From positions 620,001 to 684,000 of the forward strand of contig NZ_JAFEUP010000002.1 in the NCBI RefSeq assembly GCF_016901015.1: 64,000 bases of DNA, given 5' to 3'. Source of the DNA: Zestomonas insulae. GTDB taxonomy: Bacteria > Pseudomonadota > Gammaproteobacteria > Pseudomonadales > Pseudomonadaceae. The position numbers and the translations under genes were made by a program. The notes beneath the pieces are model-generated. The model saw only the letters and a list, made by a program, of their open reading frames with translations. It had not been told where the DNA came from and ran no database searches. This document shows positions 57,301 through 64,000 of this stretch, piece by piece. Position 1 is the first letter of the stretch. The number at the start of each line of letters is the position of its first letter.

Positions 57301-60300
57301 GGCAGCTTCGGGCTATCCGGCAGCGCAGCGGCGCTGGGCACGCTGAACGACCAGCACCTCACCTCCGGCGGCAAGGCGCTGACCTACAGCGTGGTCGGCA
57401 ACACCCTGACTGCGTCGGTGTCCGGCACTGAGGCCGGTGCCTACCCGGTGTTCAAGCTGGTGGTGAACGCCGACGGCAGCTTCACCTTCACGCTGCTCGG
57501 GCCGCTGGATCATCCGGAAACGGACGGCGACGACGGCGAGTTCTATCACTCGGCAACCGGTGAAGGCATCGATTTCTCCGGCCTGCTGACGGCCACGGAT
57601 GGCGATGGCGACCCGGTCAAGGGCGGCTTCCCGGCCGGCAGCTTCGTGATCGACGTCGAGGACGACGTGCCGACCCTGGCCGCGGCGCCCAACTGCCCGG
57701 TCGGCGGCACCGTCAACGAAGATGCGCTGCACAGTCCCTACGAGGGCAACGACGATCCTGGCCAGCGCCTCACGGTGGTTGGCGGGCCCGGCGCGCTCAG
57801 CGCAATGGTGCATTTCGGCGCCGACGGCCCCGGCAAGTTCGGCCTCAGCCAAGAAACGGATGCGTTGCAGAACCTGATCGGTCAGCACCTGACCTCCGGT
57901 GAGCAGGAGCTGAACTACAAGGTCGAGGGCAGCACCCTGACAGCCTATGTCGGTGACCTGCTGGGCGACGGCTATCCGGTCTTCACCCTGACGGTGAACG
58001 CCGATGGCGGATACTCCTTCACGCTGCTCGGGCCACTGGACCACCCGGACCCCGAGGGTGGCGACGGCGAGCTGCTCGGTGACAACGGCATGGCGATCGA
58101 TTTCTCGACGCTGATCACCGCCACCGATGGCGACGGCGATCCGTTGCAGGACTTGTTCGACACCGGCTACTTCGTGATCGACGTGCAGGACGATATCCCC
58201 ACAGCCAAGAGCGTCACCGCCACCGACAAACTGGACGACGAGGGGCTGGCTCACGGCATTCCGAACGCCGGGCTCGGCGACGTGCCGGGCGAAGACACCG
58301 TGATCGAGGGCACCTTGAGCTACAAGGCCGGCGCCGATGGCTTCAAGTCCATCGAACTGAGCGGACCGGACAAGCTCGGCACCGAGGACGTCACCGATTC
58401 GCAGTGGGATCCGGCGACCCACACGCTGACCCTGTCCACCGCGCGTGGCGAGGTGATCCGCGTGCAGATCACCGACACCGCGACGGGCGCCTACACGGTC
58501 GAACTGCTGCAGCCGATCATGCATGCCAAGGGTAACGACGAGAACAACTTCGTCCTGAAGATCGGCTACACCGTGACCGATGGCGACAACGACCAGGCCA
58601 GCGCCACGCTCAGCGTGACCATCAACGACGATGTACCGACCATCCAGGCCAGCGGCCTCGGCGACGGGCATTCCTCGGTCACCTTCATGGGCAGTGATGC
58701 CGGCTACAGCAACAGCTACGGCTACTACATCAAGGGCGCGGATGGCGAGCCGGTCAGCGGCAAGGTGCTGTGGAGCAACGTGCACAACCAGGATGTCGGC
58801 GACAGTGCCAGCCTGGACGGTCTCGATCCGGAGCAGGTGGGCTTCTTCATCATCCCCAACGGGGCGCAGAACGCCGGCCTGGACAATGGGGACACCGTGA
58901 CCTTCCAACTGGTCGGCGGCAAGTGGCAAGCGTTCCTAGGCGGCTCGCCGCTGACGGGGGCGGACGGCGCCAATGTGCTGTTCAGCGATGCCAGCCTGAA
59001 TCCCGGCGGCGCACACCTGCAGGACACCAGTGCGGCGGGCAACCAGAACTGGGAAGACCAGACCAACAACTCCGATTACGACTACAACGACGTCAGCGTC
59101 AACGTGGTCTGGGGCCGGCTGTTGCAGGTCGATGAGAGCAACCTGTTGGACGATGCCCAGCACGACTTCAGCGGCGTGTTTATCGCCCAGGCCGGCGCCG
59201 ACGGAGCGAAATCCCTCACCTACAAGCTCGGCGTGGCGAGCGACGGTGTGGATTCCGGGCTGGTCGACACCGCCACCGGGCAGAAGGTGCTGCTCTCGCT
59301 GAACGCCGCCGGCACTGCGGTGGAAGGGCGCACGGCGGATAGCAACGCCCTGGTGTTCCGCCTCAGCATCGACTCCGCCACCGGCATGGTGACGCTCGAT
59401 CAGAAGCGCGCCATCGTCCACCCGACCAACGATCCGGACGAGGCCAAGTCCCTCAACGACAACGTCATTCACTTGACTGGGACGATTACCGACAACGACG
59501 GCGATTCCGCCTCGACTTCGGTGGACATCAGCAAGCTGCTCAGCTTCAAGGACGATGGCCCGCAAGCGGTCGATGACTATGCCAGCCTGACCGCCGGCAG
59601 CAGCGCGACCACGGTGAACGGCAACGTGCTGACCAATGACCTGGCCGGCGCCGACGGCGGCAAGCAGTTCGTCGGCTGGAACGCCTCGGCGAATGTCACA
59701 GCAATCGCCGAGCTCAGCCGCTACGGCACGCTGACTCTGAACGCCAACGGCACCTACAAGTACGTGCTCAATAACGCCGATCCGGACACCCTGGCGCTGC
59801 TCGGCCAGGTCAGCCACAGCCTGCAATACACCATGCAGGACAAGGACGGCGACATCTCCACTGCCAAGCTGACCATCGACCTCACCGGCCAGGACGACCC
59901 GGTGACCCTGCATGGGCTGGACGTGCAGGGCGGCGAAGTGACCGTCTACGAGGCCAACCTCGGCGATGGCAGCGCGCCGCAGCCGAGTGCGCTGCTGCAG
60001 AACGGCAGCTTTAGCGTCAGCGCGCCGGACGGCCTGGCCAGTGTGACGGTCAATGGCCAGGTGGTGTTCAACAACGGCACCTTCACCCCGCTGACCCTCA
60101 GCGATGCGGTCGGCACCCTGAAGATCACCGCCTACGACGCGGCCAGCAAGACCTTCAGCTACACTTACCAGCTGACCGACAACCCGCTGGTCAGCGGCAC
60201 CGGCGTCGACAAGCAGTTCACCGTGCTGGCCACCGACGCCAACGGCTCGACCGACGACGCGACGCTGGACATCCGCATCGTCGACGACGCGCCCAAGGCC

Positions 60301-62883
60301 GAGGACGACAAGCCGGCCTGCATCGACATCAAGACCGCGCCGACCGTCAACGTCACCCTGGTGCTCGACCTGTCCGGCAGCATGGCCGGCGACAAACTCG
60401 GCAAGTTGAAGGAGGCGGTCGACAAGCTGGTCGAGTCCTACGCGCAGTCCGGTGCGCAGGTGCACGTCAACCTGATCACCTTCGGCACCGCCGCGGCCAA
60501 CCTCGGCGACTACCAGTTCGACTCGACCAGCGACGCCGGCTACACCGCGCTGCAGGCCAAGATCGACACGCTGGCGGTGTATTCGGGCGACAACCAGTAC
60601 ACCAACTACCAGGCCGCGCTGGCTCTGGCCAAGACGCAGATCCAGGCGGACATCGGCCCGGACACCGGCGACCAGCTGCACCGCGTGTACTTCATCTCCG
60701 ACGGCGAGCCGAACCGCGGCACCACCGGCAGCGCGCTGACCAACCCGTGGGTCACCTTCATCGGCAATGCTGATGGCGATGGCAATGCTGCCACCAATAA
60801 TCTGGTGGTCTACTCGATCGGCATCGAGACCTCGTCGTCCAACTGGCCCAACCTCAATCCGATCGCCAGCAGCGGTGACGCGATCACCAGCTCGCCGGCC
60901 GACCTGGCGACCACGTTGCTCGGCCTGGTCAACCTCGGCGGCGAGGTGCACGGCAACCTGCTCAGCAACGACGTGGCCGGCGCCGACGGCATCGACAAGA
61001 TCGTTGCGGTGGAAGTCGACGGCAAGACCTACAGCCTCAATGCCAGCGACAGCGGCATCGTGGTCAGCGGCAGTGGCAGCGGGGCGCTCAGCGCCAGTTT
61101 CAGCGGCGGCAAGCTGACCCTGGTCACCGAGTACGGCACGCTGACCGTGCAGCTGAAGGCGGTGGCCGGTCACCCGGTCGGCGAGTACAGCTTCACCGCC
61201 AATGCCAACCTGCCGTTCGACGACGATGGCAAGCTCAGCGAGCTGTTCACCTACACCGTGCAGGACGGCGACGGCGACCTCTCCAGCGCCAACCTGGAGC
61301 TGTGCCTGAAGAGCGACCTTTCGGTGCTGGTGGTCGGCAGCAACGCCAACGACCAGGGCAGTTCGACGGTGGTGCACACCGTGCCGAGTCCGTTCGATGC
61401 GGACAAGGCCGGCGACATCGTCGGCACCTACGGCAAGGACGTGCTGATCGGCGATGTGGGTGGCAACCAGACCCGGGTGATCCCCGGCAAGGACTACAAC
61501 ATCGCGCTGATCCTCGACCGCTCCGGCAGCATGGACAACGACCCGGATGGCAAGGGCGGCTACGCCAGCCGACTCGACCTGCTCAAGGCCGCGGTGAAGA
61601 ACTTCGTCAACGGTCTGGAGGGCTTCAATGGCCACGTCAACCTGGCGCTGATCGGCTTCAATACCTCGGCCGTGCTGCTGCTTTCCGGTACCGCCGAGCA
61701 GGTGCTGGCCAAGCTCGACGAGTCCAACAATGCGCTCGACAAGCTGACGGCGACGGGCTCGACCAACTACGAGGCGGCGCTGCAGCAGGCCAACGCCTGG
61801 TTCGCCGGTATCGAAGGCAATCACTACCAGAACCTGGCGTACTTCCTCACCGACGGCAACCCGACCGTGCACAACGGCAACACCAACTCTGGTGACACGG
61901 TGAACTTTGCCGACGTGAACAACGCGCTGGACGACGCGGCGACGCTGATGGCCAGGGCCGACGTGCATGCCATCGGCATCGGTACCGGGGTCAACGCCGA
62001 TATCCTGCGCTTCTTCGACGACACCAATGCGCACGGTACGGCGGTCTACTCGCAGGGCGGCTCGTCGGTAACCGCGCCGATTGGTGAACCGACCATCGTC
62101 ACCACCGCGACCGCGCTGTTCGCCGAGCTCGATCCGGGCCACACCACCACGGTGCCGGCCACCCTCGGCAACGACCATCTGGTGGGCGCAGCCGGTGACG
62201 ACCTGATCTTCGGCGATTCGCTGAACACTAGCTGGCTGCCGGGTGCCTATGGCAGCGCGACGCCGGGCTACCAGGTGCTGGTCGATTACCTCACCGCGCA
62301 GAACGCCGGGGTGGCGCCGAGTCAGGCGCAACTGCTGAGCTTCGTGCAGACCAACGCCGAGCAACTGGGCGCATCGGTGGCCAATTCGGGCGGTAACGAC
62401 ACCCTGGAAGGCGGCGCCGGCAACGACTGGCTGTTCGGCCAGGGCGGCAACGACCTGCTGATCGGCGGGGCGGGGGATGACCAACTCAGCGGCGGGGCCG
62501 GCAACGACGTGTTCAAGTGGCTGGCCGGCGACACCGGACATGACGTGATCAGCGACTTCACCCTGGCCAGCGATGCTGCCAACAAGGATGTGCTCAACCT
62601 GCACGACCTGCTGCAGGGCGCGCTTTCCGGCGTGCCGTCGGGCAGCCTGGTCGACACGCTGGATAACCTGCTGAGCTTCAGCATCTCCGGCGGCAACACG
62701 CTGATCAGTGCCAGCGTGGTCGCCGACGGGCCGAAGGTGCAGAACATCGAGCTGCAGGGCGTCGACCTCGCCGCGCACTACGGGGTTACCCCGAACAGCG
62801 GGGGCATCGTCTCCGCCGGAGACAGCGCGACCATCATCAACAACATGCTGAATGACCACTCGCTGAAGGTCGACACGGTCTGA
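54337..62883 (+). CDS. lapA: LapA-type giant biofilm adhesin (type I secreted)
   Basis: 2848 residues from ATG 54337; a GGAGAGGAAGGAG run precedes it, and the 16 extra upstream codons are not supported. Residues 1-~115 are the retention module (MATSIGVVRQVIGEVHAVAS, LTLGRDSSLALTPQLL). T118-A119-A120-G121 is the probable LapG cleavage site, followed by a Gly linker. Then come VCBS/Ig-like repeats: a 237-residue unit twice (from ~320) and a 177-residue unit twice (from ~930). A DUF4114-like module lies at ~1445-1590. Two vWA domains with MIDAS DxSGS motifs follow at ~2003-2200 and ~2387-2590. RTX nonapeptides (GGAGNDWLFGQGGNDLL, ~2608-2730) and an uncleaved C-terminal secretion signal end the protein. 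It is exported by LapEBC, retained in LapE, and cut by LapG when c-di-GMP is low. No tandem operator lies upstream. Confidence 0.95.
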   Translation: MATSIGVVRQVIGEVHAVASDGTNRLLHPGDRVFAGEQLVTGAAGAIAIDLSNGSELTLGRDSSLALTPQLLAGPQDATLPPTDVAPATPSEQDLTDVEKLQAAIEAGVDPTQAAEATAAGPGGGSGGGSGGAGGGHSFVLLSEIGGAVDVNIGFPTEGLAAGPEFLVGDDFNPELLLVNNVPQVEVTYDAPQAGGDRAFVFEAGLNPDGSDAAADSEFTGGSFRLFDADGLSDLVSVTINGTTVAIAELAGSTFAGTHGTLTVLSYNPATGVATYSYELNGPSTDGPGAEIDVFTLTVSDTNATSLPAQITIEIIDDVPTALADTATVVEGGTVEGNVVLGDGVGAVADRFGADGPGVSAVVGVRAGGDVGTPASGGLGGAGIAGSFGTLILNADGSYSYHSTADGANEGAVDVFTYTIVDADGDLSTTTLTIDVGGITIIGGVDAEADTSVREAALSIGSDPDSPDEAASGTLTGNGGVGGYTFSLISAASGTYGNLVLNGDGTYTYTLTGTASTPTGDNGQNQQATETFQFLVTDDNGNTGIGTLTINIFDDTPTAQADTATVVEGGTVEGNVVLGDGLGSVADGFGADGPGTSAVVGVRAGNDVLTPASGGLGGTGIVGSFGTLILNADGSYSYHSTADSVSEGAVDVFTYTIVDADGDLSTTTLTIDVGGITVIGGVDAQADTCVREAALSIGTDPNSPDEIATGTLTGNGGVGQYTFTLISPAGGTYGNLELNEDGTYTYTLTSPASSPTGDNGHNKQATETFQFLVTDENGNTGIGTLTIDIVDDMPLVGRNPQVRLDDDALDGGNPGGTGDADPDTVNATGTLNHEFGADGPGTIAWTPGSAPAGFSYVVDDEGALLIQQGGATVIRVTLDSATGAYEVQQVAAVRHAPGLNENDVTFTLNYQVTDGDGDTALGLGSLVIRVDDDTPVVCGEGFEAVRGVVNEDALNSPYNGNDDAGQQLQVVGGVGALHSLVSFGADGPGSFGLSGSAAALGTLNDQHLTSGGKALTYSVVGNTLTASVSGTEAGAYPVFKLVVNADGSFTFTLLGPLDHPETDGDDGEFYHSATGEGIDFSGLLTATDGDGDPVKGGFPAGSFVIDVEDDVPTLAAAPNCPVGGTVNEDALHSPYEGNDDPGQRLTVVGGPGALSAMVHFGADGPGKFGLSQETDALQNLIGQHLTSGEQELNYKVEGSTLTAYVGDLLGDGYPVFTLTVNADGGYSFTLLGPLDHPDPEGGDGELLGDNGMAIDFSTLITATDGDGDPLQDLFDTGYFVIDVQDDIPTAKSVTATDKLDDEGLAHGIPNAGLGDVPGEDTVIEGTLSYKAGADGFKSIELSGPDKLGTEDVTDSQWDPATHTLTLSTARGEVIRVQITDTATGAYTVELLQPIMHAKGNDENNFVLKIGYTVTDGDNDQASATLSVTINDDVPTIQASGLGDGHSSVTFMGSDAGYSNSYGYYIKGADGEPVSGKVLWSNVHNQDVGDSASLDGLDPEQVGFFIIPNGAQNAGLDNGDTVTFQLVGGKWQAFLGGSPLTGADGANVLFSDASLNPGGAHLQDTSAAGNQNWEDQTNNSDYDYNDVSVNVVWGRLLQVDESNLLDDAQHDFSGVFIAQAGADGAKSLTYKLGVASDGVDSGLVDTATGQKVLLSLNAAGTAVEGRTADSNALVFRLSIDSATGMVTLDQKRAIVHPTNDPDEAKSLNDNVIHLTGTITDNDGDSASTSVDISKLLSFKDDGPQAVDDYASLTAGSSATTVNGNVLTNDLAGADGGKQFVGWNASANVTAIAELSRYGTLTLNANGTYKYVLNNADPDTLALLGQVSHSLQYTMQDKDGDISTAKLTIDLTGQDDPVTLHGLDVQGGEVTVYEANLGDGSAPQPSALLQNGSFSVSAPDGLASVTVNGQVVFNNGTFTPLTLSDAVGTLKITAYDAASKTFSYTYQLTDNPLVSGTGVDKQFTVLATDANGSTDDATLDIRIVDDAPKAEDDKPACIDIKTAPTVNVTLVLDLSGSMAGDKLGKLKEAVDKLVESYAQSGAQVHVNLITFGTAAANLGDYQFDSTSDAGYTALQAKIDTLAVYSGDNQYTNYQAALALAKTQIQADIGPDTGDQLHRVYFISDGEPNRGTTGSALTNPWVTFIGNADGDGNAATNNLVVYSIGIETSSSNWPNLNPIASSGDAITSSPADLATTLLGLVNLGGEVHGNLLSNDVAGADGIDKIVAVEVDGKTYSLNASDSGIVVSGSGSGALSASFSGGKLTLVTEYGTLTVQLKAVAGHPVGEYSFTANANLPFDDDGKLSELFTYTVQDGDGDLSSANLELCLKSDLSVLVVGSNANDQGSSTVVHTVPSPFDADKAGDIVGTYGKDVLIGDVGGNQTRVIPGKDYNIALILDRSGSMDNDPDGKGGYASRLDLLKAAVKNFVNGLEGFNGHVNLALIGFNTSAVLLLSGTAEQVLAKLDESNNALDKLTATGSTNYEAALQQANAWFAGIEGNHYQNLAYFLTDGNPTVHNGNTNSGDTVNFADVNNALDDAATLMARADVHAIGIGTGVNADILRFFDDTNAHGTAVYSQGGSSVTAPIGEPTIVTTATALFAELDPGHTTTVPATLGNDHLVGAAGDDLIFGDSLNTSWLPGAYGSATPGYQVLVDYLTAQNAGVAPSQAQLLSFVQTNAEQLGASVANSGGNDTLEGGAGNDWLFGQGGNDLLIGGAGDDQLSGGAGNDVFKWLAGDTGHDVISDFTLASDAANKDVLNLHDLLQGALSGVPSGSLVDTLDNLLSFSISGGNTLISASVVADGPKVQNIELQGVDLAAHYGVTPNSGGIVSAGDSATIINNMLNDHSLKVDTV
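55291..56712 (+). repeat. 711-bp in-frame tandem repeat in lapA
   Basis: Two consecutive units, anchored by GTGGTCGAAGGCGGCACGGT at 55321 and 56032, encode near-identical 237-residue blocks (TATVVEGGTVEGNVVLGDG ... LTIDVGG ...). High identity suggests recent duplication or gene conversion. Confidence 0.85.
57130..58191 (+). repeat. 531-bp in-frame tandem repeat in lapA
   Basis: Two units anchored by the codons for VNEDAL at 57181 and 57712 encode related 177-residue blocks (SPYNGNDDAGQQL / SPYEGNDDPGQRL; FGADGPG; TSG). More diverged than the 711-bp pair. Confidence 0.8.
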
Positions 62884-62894
62884 CGGATACTCGG

Positions 62895-62929
62895 AAAAAC
62901 GAACGCCGCTAATGCGGCGTTTCGTTTTT
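62895..62929 (+). terminator. Rho-independent terminator after lapA
   Basis: AAAAACGAACGCCGC-taat-GCGGCGTTTCGTTTTT begins 12 bp past the stop; T-rich on both strands, so it may also end the convergent lapD transcript. Confidence 0.9.
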
Positions 62930-62974
62930 CTGTAGCCCCGATCTTGAGCGGCTTGGTCTGCGGTAAACCGGCGC

Positions 62975-64000
62975 TTAGCTGTCCGCCGTCGGCCACGGCG
63001 CCGGTGCGCCGATGGCGCGGCCCATTGCGCCATGGATGCCCAGCTCGCGCAGCGCCACCAGCTCGCCGGGGGTTTCCACCATTTCGGCGATCAGCGGCAG
63101 GTCGATGCTGTTGGTGGCGCGGAACATCGCTTCGATGAACAGGCGCTTGTCGCCTTCCTGATCGATCGCACGGATGTAGGTGCCATCCACCTTCAAGTAC
63201 GCCAGGCCGAGGTGAGTGAGGTTGCCGATCAGGCTGAAACGCCCGCCGAAGTGCTGCAGGCCGAAGCCGAAGCCGGCGTCGCGAATCGCCTGGCTGAGTT
63301 TTTCCAGCTCGGCCGGCGGTGGCAGGTGGCGCTCGTCGACTTCGAGGATCAGCAGGCTGGCCAGCTGCGGGTGCTCCTTGAGCAGGCCGAGTAGGCGGCC
63401 GAAGCTCGCCGCGTCATGCACAGTGGCGGACGACAGGCTCAGCGCCAGCGGCTGCGGGTGCTGGGCGAGGTGCGCCAGGCAGTGTTCGAGCATCGCGAGG
63501 TCGAGGCGCGCGGCCCAGCCCAGGCGTTCGATCCACGGCAGGAAGCGGCCGGCGGCGATGGCTTCGCCCCGCGGATCGAGCAGCCGCGCGAGCACCTTGT
63601 AGTGCAGCAGCTCGGGCTGCTCGGCGCAGGTCATCACCGGCTGGAAATACAGCTGCAGCTGGCGCTTGTTCAGTGCATCGTCGATCCAGCCGCGCCAGTC
63701 GCTGAGCCCCTGGGTCGGCGCGCTGGCGAAGTCGTCGAGACGCTCCCACGGGCGTTCCGGGTGAGTCTGCGCCTGGGCCAGGGCCTGGTCGGCGCGACCG
63801 ATCACCTGGCCGGCCGCTTCGCCGGGGCGGAACGCGGCGATGCCCAGGTGGGCGACCGGGGTGACGTCGCTGGCGCCGGTCTGGCGCAGGCTGTCCAGGC
63901 CGTCGCTCAGCTGCCGCGCCAGACGCTCGGCTTCCTCGCCGGACAGCCCGGGGGCGAGCAGGGTGAACTCGCCGCCGCGGCTGCGCGAGGCGAGCCAGTC
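62975..64000 (-). CDS. lapD: LapD-like c-di-GMP receptor, C-terminal part
   Basis: The frame is open to the right edge, so the N-terminus is missing. The visible 341 residues begin in a GGDEF domain whose active-site loop reads RGGEFTLL, so it is degenerate. They continue through an EAL domain in which the catalytic EAL motif is KVLARLLD and the metal/c-di-GMP residues are partly altered; this is the pattern of the inactive receptor LapD. LapD binds c-di-GMP with its EAL domain and sequesters the protease LapG from LapA. Convergent with lapA, which fits the pathway. lapG itself is not in view. Confidence 0.85.
   Translation of the reverse strand, partial: DWLASRSRGGEFTLLAPGLSGEEAERLARQLSDGLDSLRQTGASDVTPVAHLGIAAFRPGEAAGQVIGRADQALAQAQTHPERPWERLDDFASAPTQGLSDWRGWIDDALNKRQLQLYFQPVMTCAEQPELLHYKVLARLLDPRGEAIAAGRFLPWIERLGWAARLDLAMLEHCLAHLAQHPQPLALSLSSATVHDAASFGRLLGLLKEHPQLASLLILEVDERHLPPPAELEKLSQAIRDAGFGFGLQHFGGRFSLIGNLTHLGLAYLKVDGTYIRAIDQEGDKRLFIEAMFRATNSIDLPLIAEMVETPGELVALRELGIHGAMGRAIGAPAPWPTADS

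Noticed and set aside
58936-63033. 1365-codon leftward frame opposite lapA
   Set aside because: Antisense to vWA and RTX motifs of lapA; a usual GC-skew shadow despite its length.

Overview
The window looks like a chromosomal segment of a Pseudomonas species. It is GC-rich. It carries the smc-zipA-ligA block, a guanine deaminase/xanthine dehydrogenase block with an NCS2 purine permease and FCD-type GntR regulators (gene order resembling that recalled for P. aeruginosa), and a LapA-type biofilm adhesin system. No rRNA, tRNA, insertion sequence, prophage or CRISPR array was seen.

Region 1 (1-23.8 kb) is a surface-adhesin island. It has three classical autotransporters on the minus strand (1219-5553, 6501-9344, 9559-14112), one large trimeric autotransporter (14900-20275) followed by its OmpA/SmpA-type lipoprotein partner (20346-21134), two small degenerate receiver-like proteins (5889-6293, 21293-21694), and a decayed third copy (14230-14493). 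At its ends lie two paralogous multidomain regulators, one cut by the left window edge (1-1158) and one complete (21931-23838). The complete one is receiver - LuxR-type HTH - PAS - kinase-like, and its kinase H-box has no histidine. Six intergenic regions contain the same element: two 17-bp copies of TGTAGGA-N4-TCCGAA with a 22-bp period. In five of six it lies exactly 21 bp (in the sixth 22 bp) from a -10-like box of the leftward gene. I read this as one dedicated adhesin regulon controlled by the island's own regulators. This is the best candidate for an undescribed system here.

Region 2 (23.9-39.8 kb) is metabolic: a LysE/RhtB exporter, an AzgA-type purine permease divergent from a GntR regulator, an exported unknown protein, guaD, xdhC, xdhB, xdhA, then a gamma-glutamylation pair (FAD oxidase and glutamine-synthetase-like ligase) and a second GntR regulator. 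Several intergenic gaps here carry REP-like inverted repeat pairs. Guanine would be imported, deaminated to xanthine, and oxidised to urate.

Region 3 (39.8-47.2 kb) holds housekeeping genes: smc, zipA, ligA and an HU-family protein. A serine hydrolase of unknown role follows (47213-48814).

Region 4 (48.9-64 kb) is a Lap adhesin locus. The type I secretion genes lapE-lapB-lapC run leftward, divergent from the 8.5-kb lapA adhesin, which has an N-terminal TAAG site, Ig-like repeats, two vWA domains and RTX repeats. The C-terminal part of a LapD-like degenerate GGDEF-EAL protein closes the window. LapG is not in the window.
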